This document shows, piece after piece, positions 1 through 6,802 of a stretch of 11,019 nt of DNA. A program made the position numbers and the translations under genes. Origin of the DNA: DASPKS01 sp035628035 (GTDB taxonomy: Bacteria; Bacteroidota; Rhodothermia; Rhodothermales; Rubricoccaceae); the NCBI GenBank assembly GCA_035628035.1, contig DASPKS010000105.1, forward strand, positions 1 through 11,019, read 5' to 3'. The first letter of the stretch is position 1. Each line of letters starts with the position of its first letter. Under the pieces are notes generated by a model, which searched no databases, had not been told where the DNA came from, and worked only from the letters and a program-made list of their open reading frames with translations.

Positions 1-630
1 GCCCGGATGCCAGGCTACTGCGTGGGCGGTGCCGCCCACGTCGAGACGCGTGAGGGACTCGTTGCGATACGCCTCAGCGATCCACACGCCGCGGTGGACG
101 AAGTCCTCGTCGACCACCTCCGGCCGGTAGGGCAGCCGCACGGTGGGCGCCGGCCGGGGCGCGTTCGCGATGAAGGCGATCCGGCGGCCGTCGCTGTGCC
201 AGGCGTAGTCCTCGATGGCGTTCTCGAATGCGAGCACGCGCCGCACGACCCCGGTCTCGATCTCGTAGGAATAGATGGCCGCCACGCGGTCGCTGTCGCC
301 CTTCGTCAGGTACGAGAGGTCGCCCTCGGGCGTCCACTGCACGTTCTGGGGGTTCACCTCCGGTCCGACGAGCACGCGGTCGGTGCCCCGATCCACGTGG
401 AAGAGGTGGAGCTCGCTCCGAACCGGCTCGTTCTCAGCGAGCGGGTCGGCTGGCGCGGCCACGGTGTAGGCGACGTACTCGGCGTCGGGGCTGACGACCG
501 CCGTGCTCACCACGCGGAGGCGGGCCACGTCCCACGGGGTCATCCCCCGTTGGGTCTGGGCGCTCGCGGCGGTGAGCGTCAGGAGGGCGAGGAGCGCCGG
601 CGCGAGGCGGCGGGCGGTAGCAGGAAGCAT
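1..630 (-). CDS. S9-family (prolyl oligopeptidase-like) peptidase, N-terminal part, truncated by window edge
   Basis: The visible 210 residues start at ATG 630 and continue in frame past position 1. Residues 1-24 form a signal peptide: Arg7-Arg8, a Leu/Ala-rich core and an ASA cleavage site before Gln25, so the product is exported. After it comes MTPWDVARLRVVSTAVVSPD, an opening typical of bacterial S9 peptidases. Beta-propeller (PD40-like) strands follow: VVSPDAEYVAYTV at about residues 45-57, VQWTPEGDLSYLT at 97-109, YAWHSDGRRIAFIA at 142-155, and the start of another blade at VAWHPG. The catalytic alpha/beta-hydrolase domain, with its Ser-Asp-His triad, would lie outside the window. A peptidase is therefore inferred from the N-terminus; a non-catalytic TolB-like propeller protein is the alternative. 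The gene starts 21 bp after the tatD stop on the same strand and is probably co-transcribed. No Shine-Dalgarno site precedes the ATG. Confidence 0.78.
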   Translation of the reverse strand, partial: MLPATARRLAPALLALLTLTAASAQTQRGMTPWDVARLRVVSTAVVSPDAEYVAYTVAAPADPLAENEPVRSELHLFHVDRGTDRVLVGPEVNPQNVQWTPEGDLSYLTKGDSDRVAAIYSYEIETGVVRRVLAFENAIEDYAWHSDGRRIAFIANAPRPAPTVRLPYRPEVVDEDFVHRGVWIAEAYRNESLTRLDVGGTAHAVAWHPG

Positions 631-651
631 GGCGCGCTACGGATGGAGGGA

Positions 652-1452
652 TCAGGCGGGCAGCCCGAAGAGCCGGACCGCATTGGCCGTCGTCGTTTGG
701 GCCACCTCCTCGAAGGAAAGCCCACGCACGGCGGCCATTGCCTCTGCAACGAGTCGGACGTGAGCAGGTTCGTTGCGTTTTCCACGGAAAGGGGCCGGCG
801 CGAGGAAGGGTGCATCGGTCTCCAGCACGATCCGATCTAGGGAGACCCCGGCGATGGCGTCGGCAACCCCCGAATTCTTATAGGTCAGCGTCCCCCCGAT
901 GCCCACGTGGAACCCGAGGTCGAGAACGGCTTGGGCGAAAGCGGGCGTGCCACCGAAGCAGTGGAAGACGCCTCTGAGACGGTCTCCGCGCGAAGAGGCA
1001 TCCCTTTCCTCGCGGAGGAGCCTAAGGAGGTCGCCGGAAGACTCCGTCGCGCCCTGCTTGTCGCGGTTGTGGAGGACGAGGGGGAGGTCCTTTTCCATCG
1101 CTAGCCGGGCGTGGCGGCGCAGGAGGTCGTGCTGCCTGTCGTCGAAGGAGCGGTCCCAGTAGTAGTCGAGGCCGGTTTCGCCGACGGCGACCACGCGGGG
1201 GTCGTCGCAGAGGGCAACCACCGTCTCGTAGTCGGCTTCGGTGGCGTGGGCGGTCTCGCTCGGGTGGATCGCGACCATCGGGTAGACGCCCTCGTGCCGC
1301 GCGCACAACGCCAGCGCCGCGTGTATGGAAGCGACGTCGATGGCCGGCAGCAGGATGCGCTCAACCCCCGCGGCCCGCGCCCGCTCCACGACAGCATCCC
1401 GATCCTCGTCGAAGCGCGCGTGGTAGAGGTGGCAGTGCGTGTCGACGAGCAA
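652..1452 (-). CDS. tatD: TatD-family metal-dependent hydrolase (3'-5' exonuclease type)
   Basis: 266 residues, the usual length for TatD deoxyribonucleases. The metal-binding motifs appear in order: DTHCHL (His6, His8), the AIHPSE segment (His63), GETGLDYYW with Glu92, LVLHNR with His128, VFHCFGG with His164, and ETDAPFLAP with Asp213. The RNEPAHV motif near residues 226-232 is also typical. The family folds as an amidohydrolase TIM barrel and removes nucleotides from DNA 3' ends in the cytoplasm; E. coli TatD and YcfH are the known references. The start is TTG 1452. An in-frame TAG only one codon further upstream excludes a longer protein, and the DTHCHL motif begins at residue 4, so no later start fits. 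The stop is TGA at 652. It lies upstream of the S9 peptidase gene in a likely two-gene operon; no functional link between them is evident. Confidence 0.95.
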   Translation of the reverse strand: MLVDTHCHLYHARFDEDRDAVVERARAAGVERILLPAIDVASIHAALALCARHEGVYPMVAIHPSETAHATEADYETVVALCDDPRVVAVGETGLDYYWDRSFDDRQHDLLRRHARLAMEKDLPLVLHNRDKQGATESSGDLLRLLREERDASSRGDRLRGVFHCFGGTPAFAQAVLDLGFHVGIGGTLTYKNSGVADAIAGVSLDRIVLETDAPFLAPAPFRGKRNEPAHVRLVAEAMAAVRGLSFEEVAQTTTANAVRLFGLPA

Positions 1453-1477
1453 GGGCTACAGGGCATGGGATGCCGCG

Positions 1478-1485
1478 CAAAGTAA
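1478..1485 (-). promoter_or_regulatory. Candidate -7 box of the tatD promoter
   Basis: Read on the minus strand, these bases are TTACTTTG. They match the Bacteroidota -7 consensus TAnnTTTG at all fixed positions but one. The box lies 26 bp before the TTG start of tatD, giving a leader of about 20 nt. No clear -33 element (TTTG/TTG) is visible about 20 bp upstream, so this is only a candidate. Confidence 0.3.
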
Positions 1486-1535
1486 GGGTTCCCCTTTTGC
1501 CTGCGCCGCCACGCCGCGCCCCTTCCGAGGCGCTC

Positions 1536-1543
1536 TAGATTGC
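1536..1543 (+). promoter_or_regulatory. Weak candidate -7 box before the PDZ-LytS kinase gene
   Basis: TAGATTGC lies 17 bp before ATG 1560 in an otherwise C-rich stretch. It resembles a TAnnTTTG box with one T missing. Position and orientation fit a short-leader transcript, but the match is imperfect and no upstream element is visible. Confidence 0.22.
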
Positions 1544-1559
1544 TGCACCCCCCGCCCCG

Positions 1560-4103
1560 ATGGCCCTCCGTCCGTTCACCGCCCGGTTCCTTCGCGTCTT
1601 CGTCGTCCTCGTGGCGGTGGTGGCGCTGTTGCCCGTAGGCCACCTCGCGGCCGATTGGGTCTCTTTCGTCCGCGTGGTGGGCCGCCCCCTGGAGCCGCTT
1701 CCCCCACGCGGGTTCGACTGGGTCTACTGGACGGATCGCGAGGGTGAGATCGTGGCGGCGTACGTGGTCCCCCTGAGCCCGGCCCACGAGGCGGGTCTCC
1801 GCGCCGGCGACGTGCTCTTCCAGCTCCAGTACCAGCAGTTCTTCACGGCGGAGGACGTGAAGCAGGTGGTCTCGCGGGCGTCCGGGCAGGCCCTCCCCTA
1901 CGAGGTGACGCGGGGTGACGAGCCGCTGGTGTTCGAGGTGCCCATCACGCGGTACCCGACGTTCCTCTACCCGCTGAGCAGTGCGCTCCAGGTGGCCTCG
2001 GCGTGGGGGTTCTCGCTGGCCGCGTTCCTCCACCTGCTGGCCTTGCTGACCGTGGCCCCGCTCGTGCTGCGGAGCAAGCGGGCGCGGCGGTCCTTCGTGC
2101 TCATCGGGGCGGGGCTGCTCTGGGTAGGGGGCAACCTCCTCCGCATAGCCGTGCTCATGCTGGTCGGCCCACCGGAGACGGTCTCGCCCGCCTTCACCGC
2201 CGCCTTCGACGGCCTCACCTTGCTCTCGCTGGCGGGCTGGATCCTGTTCCCCGCGTTCCTCCTGCGCCACGTCTTGCTCGACGCTTCGGACGTCCGGCAG
2301 GCTACGCGGTGGGTCCGCCCGATGATCTACGTCGCCCCGGTGATGCTCGGCGTGGCGGTCCTCGTGGCGACAGTGCGGGGGACGATCGGCCCCATCCCTC
2401 CCGACGCGTTTCTCCGGCCGATCCTCTTCTACGTGTGCTGCTACGTGGCGGCCGCGACGGGGCTGCCGCTCCTCGTGCCGGCCCTCCGCAGGCCCGCCGA
2501 CGAGCACTACCCGGCGCCGCCGTTCAGCAGGCTAGGCAGCGCGGGCATCCTCGTCTTTGCTCTGCTTGGTGCGCTCTTCGCGTACAACGCGCTCCCGCTC
2601 CTCGCGACGGGCAACGACGAAACGGTTGCATGGATCATCCTCCTGCTCCAGCTCCTCTCCGTCCTCCCGGTCGGGCTGGTCTCGGTGGCTTCGCTTCGGT
2701 ATGGTCGGCTCGACACCGTCCTCTCGCGGAGCCTCGCGTACCTCGCGGCGCTGGGCGGGCTGTTCTTTGCTTTCGTCGGGGGGCTCTGGCTCCTCGAAGC
2801 GCTAGGCGCCCCCGGCACGGCCGACAGCGACGTCGTGGCGGGGCTCTGGATGGTGGTCCTCCTCCTCATCGCCGAGCGGCTGGCCCGGCCGCTCCGCCGG
2901 ATGACGGCCGACCTGTTCACCACCGAGCGCCAGCGCGCACGGCAGCGGCTCAACCGGTTCGGTGATCGCGTGCGGACGTACCTAGACCCCGAGCGGCTGG
3001 CCCACGATACGGTGCAAGTCGTCGGCGAGGCGCTCGGGGTTCGGTCGGCCGTCCTGTTCCTTCGCGCCGGCCTCGGCACCCCGCAAGAGCGCTGGGTGCA
3101 GGCGTCGTGGCGACCGGAGCCGCCGTACTTCACGCGCGCCGAGCTTGGGCGGGTCTGGTCCCAGATCCAGGAAGAAGGAAAGGTGTGGGCCGCGAACGCT
3201 GAGCTGAACGAAAGCAGCCTCGCACCTGGCGACGCCGCTACGCTTCGAGCCGTCGGGGCTGCCCTCGCCGTGCCCGTGACGGGGGGCCAAGGCGTCCCGG
3301 TAGGGGTATTCGTGCTCGGCAGGAAGGTGCGGCGCCGCGCGGTCTACAACCTGGAAGACGTCGAGATGCTGAGGGCGCTGTGCGGTCAGCTTGCCCTCGC
3401 GATGGAGCGCCTTGGGCTCCTCGAACGCGAGCAGGCGCTCGTGCGGGAGAGTGCGGAGGCCCATCTCGCCGCCCTCCGCGCCCAGATCAACCCCCACTTC
3501 CTGTTCAACGCGCTCAACACCATCGCCGCCCTCATCGGGGAGCGGCCGGAGGAAGCGGAGTCGGTTGTGGAACACCTCGCGGCGCTCTTCCGGACGGTGC
3601 TCCAGGCCGGGAGCCGCACGTTCGTTCCGCTTGAGGAGGAGCTCCGACTCGTCCGGCAGTACCTCGCCATTGAGCAGGCCCGCTTCGGCGAGGCGCTCCA
3701 GGTAGAAGAAGCGCTCGACGACTCCCTCGCCACCCTCCCTGTACCTGCCTTCTCGCTCCAGACCCTCGTCGAGAACGCGGTCAAGCACGGGATTGAGCGG
3801 AAGCGCGGCGGCGGGACCGTCCGGCTGTCGAGCCGCCGGCTCCCCGATGGGACCGCCGAGATCGCCGTGGCCGATACCGGCGTGGGCATTCCGGCCCTCT
3901 TCCCGGCGGCGCCGGTGCTGGCAGGCGACGAGGAAGCCATGGCCCTAGCGGAAGACGGCGGAATCGACTTCTTCGGGATCGGCCTACGGAACGTAGCCTC
4001 CCGACTCGAACGGCTCTATGGGCGGACCGACTTGCTTTCCTTCGAAAGCGCCCCAGAACAAGGCACCGTTGCCCGGATTCAAATCCCCCTCGCCCCGTCG
4101 TAG
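1560..4103 (+). CDS. LytS-class sensor histidine kinase with extracytoplasmic PDZ domain, multi-pass membrane region and GAF domain
   Basis: 847 residues, much longer than ordinary LytS-type kinases. Domain order: membrane segment at about 11-30; a PDZ-like domain at about 55-130 (YVVPLSPAHEAGLRAGDVL at 68-86 is the typical PDZ core); eight or nine hydrophobic segments between about 141 and 439; an Arg-rich linker; a GAF domain at about 475-618; a short helical linker; and the His_kinase/HATPase module. The phosphoacceptor is His646 in INPHFLFNALNTI. The ATP site shows N-box LVENAVKHG (Asn739), G1 DTGVGI (Asp772) and G2 FGIGLRNV (Gly806, Gly808). PDZ lies between the first and second membrane segments, so it should face the periplasm if the N-terminus is cytoplasmic. 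The kinase should autophosphorylate and pass phosphate to the LytTR regulator 30 bp downstream. The ligand is unknown. ATG 1560 directly precedes the first membrane segment; no Shine-Dalgarno is present, only C-rich leader. Confidence 0.92.
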   Translation: MALRPFTARFLRVFVVLVAVVALLPVGHLAADWVSFVRVVGRPLEPLPPRGFDWVYWTDREGEIVAAYVVPLSPAHEAGLRAGDVLFQLQYQQFFTAEDVKQVVSRASGQALPYEVTRGDEPLVFEVPITRYPTFLYPLSSALQVASAWGFSLAAFLHLLALLTVAPLVLRSKRARRSFVLIGAGLLWVGGNLLRIAVLMLVGPPETVSPAFTAAFDGLTLLSLAGWILFPAFLLRHVLLDASDVRQATRWVRPMIYVAPVMLGVAVLVATVRGTIGPIPPDAFLRPILFYVCCYVAAATGLPLLVPALRRPADEHYPAPPFSRLGSAGILVFALLGALFAYNALPLLATGNDETVAWIILLLQLLSVLPVGLVSVASLRYGRLDTVLSRSLAYLAALGGLFFAFVGGLWLLEALGAPGTADSDVVAGLWMVVLLLIAERLARPLRRMTADLFTTERQRARQRLNRFGDRVRTYLDPERLAHDTVQVVGEALGVRSAVLFLRAGLGTPQERWVQASWRPEPPYFTRAELGRVWSQIQEEGKVWAANAELNESSLAPGDAATLRAVGAALAVPVTGGQGVPVGVFVLGRKVRRRAVYNLEDVEMLRALCGQLALAMERLGLLEREQALVRESAEAHLAALRAQINPHFLFNALNTIAALIGERPEEAESVVEHLAALFRTVLQAGSRTFVPLEEELRLVRQYLAIEQARFGEALQVEEALDDSLATLPVPAFSLQTLVENAVKHGIERKRGGGTVRLSSRRLPDGTAEIAVADTGVGIPALFPAAPVLAGDEEAMALAEDGGIDFFGIGLRNVASRLERLYGRTDLLSFESAPEQGTVARIQIPLAPS

Positions 4104-4133
4104 CAGATCTCTTCCCTCCAACCCCTATCGCTC

Positions 4134-4964
4134 ATGCTCCGGACCCTGGTCGTCGACGACGAAGCCCCCGCGCGGCAGCGGCTCTGCCGGCTCCTCCAAC
4201 CGTTCGAGGAGGCCGGAAGGCTCGAAGTCGTCGGCGAGGCGGCCGATGGCATCGAAGCGCTGGAGTGGCTCCAGGACGACCCCGTCGACCTCCTCTTCCT
4301 CGACGTGCGCATGCCGGAGTACGACGGGTTCGACGTGCTGGACCGGATCGCGCCGGAGCACCGGCCCGCCGTCGTGTTCACGACGGCGTTCGACGAGTAC
4401 GCCGTGCGCGCCTTCGAAGCCAACGCGGTGGATTACCTCCTCAAGCCCATCGAGGAGGTCCGGCTCGCCTCGGCCGTCGCCCGCGTCGAGCAGCGGCGCA
4501 CGGCCGGCGCGGACGGGCGGAAGCGACAGGAGGACCGCCTCGCCGAGCTCCTCGAGTATCTCGACCGGCCCAGCCTTCGCGCCGGCGAGCGTCGATCCGG
4601 CCGGGACTACCTCACGCAGCTCTCGATCCCTGGCCGCGACCGCCTCCTCATCGTCCCGGTGGAGGACCTCCTCTCCGCCGAGGTCCACGACGGCATCACG
4701 CGGCTCTTCGTGCTCACGCGCCCGCCCGGCGGCCCGGCGACGGTAGCTCGCCACATCGCCTCATACACGCTCGACGCGCTCGAACAGCGTCTCGACCCGC
4801 AGGAGTTCATTCGGGTCCACCGGTCGGCGCTCGTACAAGTCCGCCACATCCGCGAGATGATCGCGTGGTTCTCCGGGCGGTTCAAGCTGGTCCTCGCCGG
4901 AGGCCACGAGGTCATCGCCAGCAGGACTCGCTCGAAGGAGCTCAGGGACCGGCTGAGCCTCTGA
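4134..4964 (+). CDS. LytTR-family response regulator (partner of the upstream kinase)
   Basis: 276 residues. The receiver domain covers about 1-120: acidic pair Asp8-Asp9 in VVDDEAPAR, phosphoacceptor Asp57 in LLFLDVRMP, Thr84 in VFTTAFDEYAVRAFE, and Lys104 in YLLKPIEE. A variable linker at about 120-155 leads to a LytTR DNA-binding domain at about 160-270. That domain includes VEDLLSAEVHDGITRLFV, the TLDALEQRLDPQEFIRVHRS motif and the final KLVLAGGHEVIASR segment. The protein is a cytoplasmic transcription factor that binds DNA through beta strands rather than a helix-turn-helix. The 30-bp gap after the kinase gene and the matching LytS/LytTR classes make these a cognate pair. Targets cannot be read from sequence; the spoIID-like gene 74 bp downstream is a candidate. 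ATG 4134 begins the receiver fold directly and lacks a Shine-Dalgarno. Confidence 0.95.
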   Translation: MLRTLVVDDEAPARQRLCRLLQPFEEAGRLEVVGEAADGIEALEWLQDDPVDLLFLDVRMPEYDGFDVLDRIAPEHRPAVVFTTAFDEYAVRAFEANAVDYLLKPIEEVRLASAVARVEQRRTAGADGRKRQEDRLAELLEYLDRPSLRAGERRSGRDYLTQLSIPGRDRLLIVPVEDLLSAEVHDGITRLFVLTRPPGGPATVARHIASYTLDALEQRLDPQEFIRVHRSALVQVRHIREMIAWFSGRFKLVLAGGHEVIASRTRSKELRDRLSL

Positions 4965-4983
4965 GGCGGCAAACGACGGTCAC

Positions 4984-5016
4984 GGTTTAACGCCCTGACG
5001 CTCTGGCCGATAAACC
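4984..5016 (+). terminator. Stem-loop between the LytTR regulator and spoIID-like genes; possible attenuator or weak terminator
   Basis: The perfect 6-bp arms GGTTTA (4984-4989) and TAAACC (5011-5016) flank a 21-nt interior. The interior can add four pairs (CGCC against GGC and G with one bulge), leaving a loop of about 10 nt. It is AT-rich for this window and lies alone in the 74-bp gap. No U-tract follows, so Rho-independent termination is doubtful. A dyad operator or RNA attenuator controlling the spoIID-like gene is equally possible. Confidence 0.35.
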
Positions 5017-5038
5017 ATTGGGATTCCCCCGCACCCCG

Positions 5039-6394
5039 ATGCTTGCCTTGCGACTCACCGCCCTCTTGTGCCTCCTGCCCGCTATCGCCGCCGCGCAGGA
5101 CGATCCCATCGTCCGCGTGAAGGTGCTGGGGGGGCCCCGCACGGCGGTCGTGTCCGCTGACGAGGGCCCGCTCATGCTCCACGCCGACCGCTCCAGCGAG
5201 CCGCTCACGGTCCTCGTGCCAGGCGAGCAGGCCACCGTCGAGCGCGCCGGCGGGCAACTCCGCGTCCGGACCTCCTCCGGGGACTGGGAGGCCGCCGTCG
5301 TGGAGGCCGTGCCGGGGCGTGACGAGCGGTTGAGCGTGCGCGCGGGGAATGCGCGGCGGAGCTACTACGGCGCCCTCTCCATCGAGGCCGACGGCGGCGC
5401 GCTCCGGCTGGTCAACTACGTTCCGCTGGAGCACTACGTAGCCAGCGTCGTCGCAGGCGAGTATCCGTTCGAGGAGCCCGAAGGTGTCAAGGCACAGGCG
5501 GTCCTCGCACGGACGTACGCCCTCAAAAACGCCGGCCGCCACGCTTCCCATGACCTCTCCGACGACACCGGCTCGCAGGTCTACCGGGGCGCCGGGCAGG
5601 AGACGGCCACCTCGCGTGCCGCGGCCGAGGCCACGCGCGGCGAGGTACTCACGTATGCGGGGGCGCTGGCCGAGGCCGTGTACTACTCCTCCTCGGGAGG
5701 CCACACCGCAGACAACGAGAGCGTCTGGAACGGCGCGCCCATCGCCTACCTGCGGGGCCGCCCCGACCCCTACGACAGCGAGGCGCCCGACCATCACTGG
5801 ACCACGCGCGCCTCGTCGAGCCGGCTCCTCGCCGCGCTCAGCCGCCGGTATGGCGGCACGGTAACGGGCATCGAGGTGGCTGATCGGGGCGGCGACGGGC
5901 GCGTCCGCCAGGTTCGCCTCCACGGCGCACGGCAGGCCACGGTGCGCGGGTCCGACTTCCGCTCGGCGGTCAACGCGGTCTTCGGCTCGCGGACGCTCCG
6001 CAGCACGCACTTCGAAGTCTACCCCAGTGGCGGCGACTTCGTCTTTGAAGGGCGTGGCTGGGGACACGGCGTCGGGATGAGCCAGTATGGGGCACGGGGG
6101 ATGGCGCGGGAGGGCCACTCGTATCGAGAGATCCTCGACTTCTACTTCGCCGGCACCTCGCTCGACTACCACGACGCCATCCGCCCTGCAGACCCGGCCG
6201 CGCCGCGCGAGCCCGCGCTCGTCACGTCGGGGACCACGCGGCGGCCCCGGACGCGCGCGGAGCGGCTGGCCGACGCCCGCGCCGAGATGGAGGCGGCCTC
6301 CCGAATTCCCGTTGAGGCGCCGCCCGTCCGGCTGGCCGCTTCCGACGAGCGCGAGCGGGCCTCTACGCGCCCGCCTCGGCGCGTGGCGTGGTGA
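5039..6394 (+). CDS. Secreted SpoIID/LytB-domain protein (putative peptidoglycan lytic transglycosylase)
   Basis: 451 residues from ATG 5039. Residues 1-19 form a signal peptide (LRLTALLCLLPAIAAAQ, cleavage near AAA/Q), so the product is exported. About 100 residues without a recognised domain follow. The SpoIID domain spans about 115-375: LVNYVPLEHYVASVVAGEYP with the presumed catalytic Glu141, EGVKAQAVLARTYAL, a GGHTADNESVWNG segment near 220-232, and GRGWGHGVGMSQYGARGMA near 339-355. SpoIID of Bacillus cleaves peptidoglycan strands lacking stem peptides during engulfment. Related proteins occur in many non-sporulating bacteria, where cell-wall remodelling is assumed. The last 60 or so residues are Arg/Ala/Pro-rich and look disordered. 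The start was chosen because it opens the signal peptide; a TTG at 5018 would add seven residues before it. The upstream LytTR system is a plausible regulator. Confidence 0.9.
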   Translation: MLALRLTALLCLLPAIAAAQDDPIVRVKVLGGPRTAVVSADEGPLMLHADRSSEPLTVLVPGEQATVERAGGQLRVRTSSGDWEAAVVEAVPGRDERLSVRAGNARRSYYGALSIEADGGALRLVNYVPLEHYVASVVAGEYPFEEPEGVKAQAVLARTYALKNAGRHASHDLSDDTGSQVYRGAGQETATSRAAAEATRGEVLTYAGALAEAVYYSSSGGHTADNESVWNGAPIAYLRGRPDPYDSEAPDHHWTTRASSSRLLAALSRRYGGTVTGIEVADRGGDGRVRQVRLHGARQATVRGSDFRSAVNAVFGSRTLRSTHFEVYPSGGDFVFEGRGWGHGVGMSQYGARGMAREGHSYREILDFYFAGTSLDYHDAIRPADPAAPREPALVTSGTTRRPRTRAERLADARAEMEAASRIPVEAPPVRLAASDERERASTRPPRRVAW

Positions 6395-6415
6395 AGGGAG
6401 GGGGCGCCCCTGCGG
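6395..6415. terminator. Short hairpin between convergent spoIID-like and yraN genes
   Basis: The 21-bp gap between two converging stop codons holds AGGGG-GCG-CCCCT at 6399-6411, a perfect 5-bp GC hairpin with a 3-nt loop. It is symmetric and could act in both directions. No T-tract follows on either side, so a terminator role is inferred mainly from its position. Confidence 0.35.
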
Positions 6416-6802
6416 CTAGAAGAAGTAGCCGAAGGCGTGCTCGAAGTGCTCGATCTGTGGCTCGCCGCGGCCGAGCGTGATGGCGACCACATCGAACCGA
6501 CACGACGCGCCCTCTAGGCGGTGCTCGTGGAGGTACGCCTCGGCGGTCCGCAGGATTGCCTTCCGCTTCGCCGGACCCACCGCCTCCTCAGGGCGGCCGA
6601 ACCCGTGCCCCCGCCGTGTCTTCACCTCGACGAACACGAGTTCGCCCCCCTGCCCCTCCGGCCGGAAGCACACGAGGTCGATCTCTTCCCGCGAGAAGCG
6701 GTAGTTCGTTTCGAGCACGCGGAACCCCTTCGCTTCGAGGTACGCTGCAGCGAGGGCCTCCCCCTCTTCCCCGGTCGCGTGCCCGGAGGGTGGGTCACTC
6801 AT
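6416..6802 (-). CDS. YraN family protein (UPF0102), predicted nuclease fold
   Basis: 128 residues, the normal size for UPF0102. The N-terminal GEEGEALAAAYLEAKGFRVLETNYR matches the family opening. The core EEIDLV (Asp42) and LVFVEVKTRR (Glu59, Lys61) form the D-ExK pattern of restriction-endonuclease-like folds, and AVGPAKRKAILRTAEAYL is the conserved helix that follows. The usual GEIDL reads EEIDL here, a mild variant. The cellular role of the family is not settled. It begins inside the end of the GbsR-type regulator gene: ATG 6802 overlaps that gene's final codons by 8 bp, so translation is probably coupled. It ends facing the spoIID-like gene. Confidence 0.92.
   Translation of the reverse strand: MSDPPSGHATGEEGEALAAAYLEAKGFRVLETNYRFSREEIDLVCFRPEGQGGELVFVEVKTRRGHGFGRPEEAVGPAKRKAILRTAEAYLHEHRLEGASCRFDVVAITLGRGEPQIEHFEHAFGYFF

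Larger units (their letters stand above)
1453..1559. other. Divergent intergenic region between tatD and the PDZ-LytS kinase gene
   Basis: This 107-bp spacer separates two divergently oriented transcription units and so must hold both promoters. It is slightly more AT-rich around 1478-1500 and 1534-1542 than its surroundings. Two weak -7-like elements lie in it and are listed separately. I found no convincing operator, riboswitch or small RNA. Confidence 0.6.

Noticed and set aside
7..840. 277-codon plus-strand open frame
   Set aside because: It covers the S9 peptidase start and the TatD C-terminus on the other strand; its protein has no family features and those genes have signal peptide and catalytic motifs.
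1101..2507. 468-codon open frame antisense to the kinase gene and in another frame over tatD
   Set aside because: Its translation is a low-complexity mix of His, Glu, Arg and Pro, and it conflicts with TatD and the LytS-class kinase, both supported by motifs.
5018..5041. TTG 5018 as the spoIID-like start
   Set aside because: It would place seven residues ahead of a well-formed signal peptide that begins exactly at ATG 5039.
4607..6172. 521-codon open frame antisense to the regulator and spoIID-like genes
   Set aside because: It lies opposite two secure genes, its translation is Arg/Ala/Gly-rich without recognisable motifs, and long antisense frames are expected at this GC content.
5039..6394. 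SpoIID homologue as evidence of endospore formation
   Set aside because: SpoIID-domain proteins are common in non-sporulating bacteria and no other sporulation gene is present.
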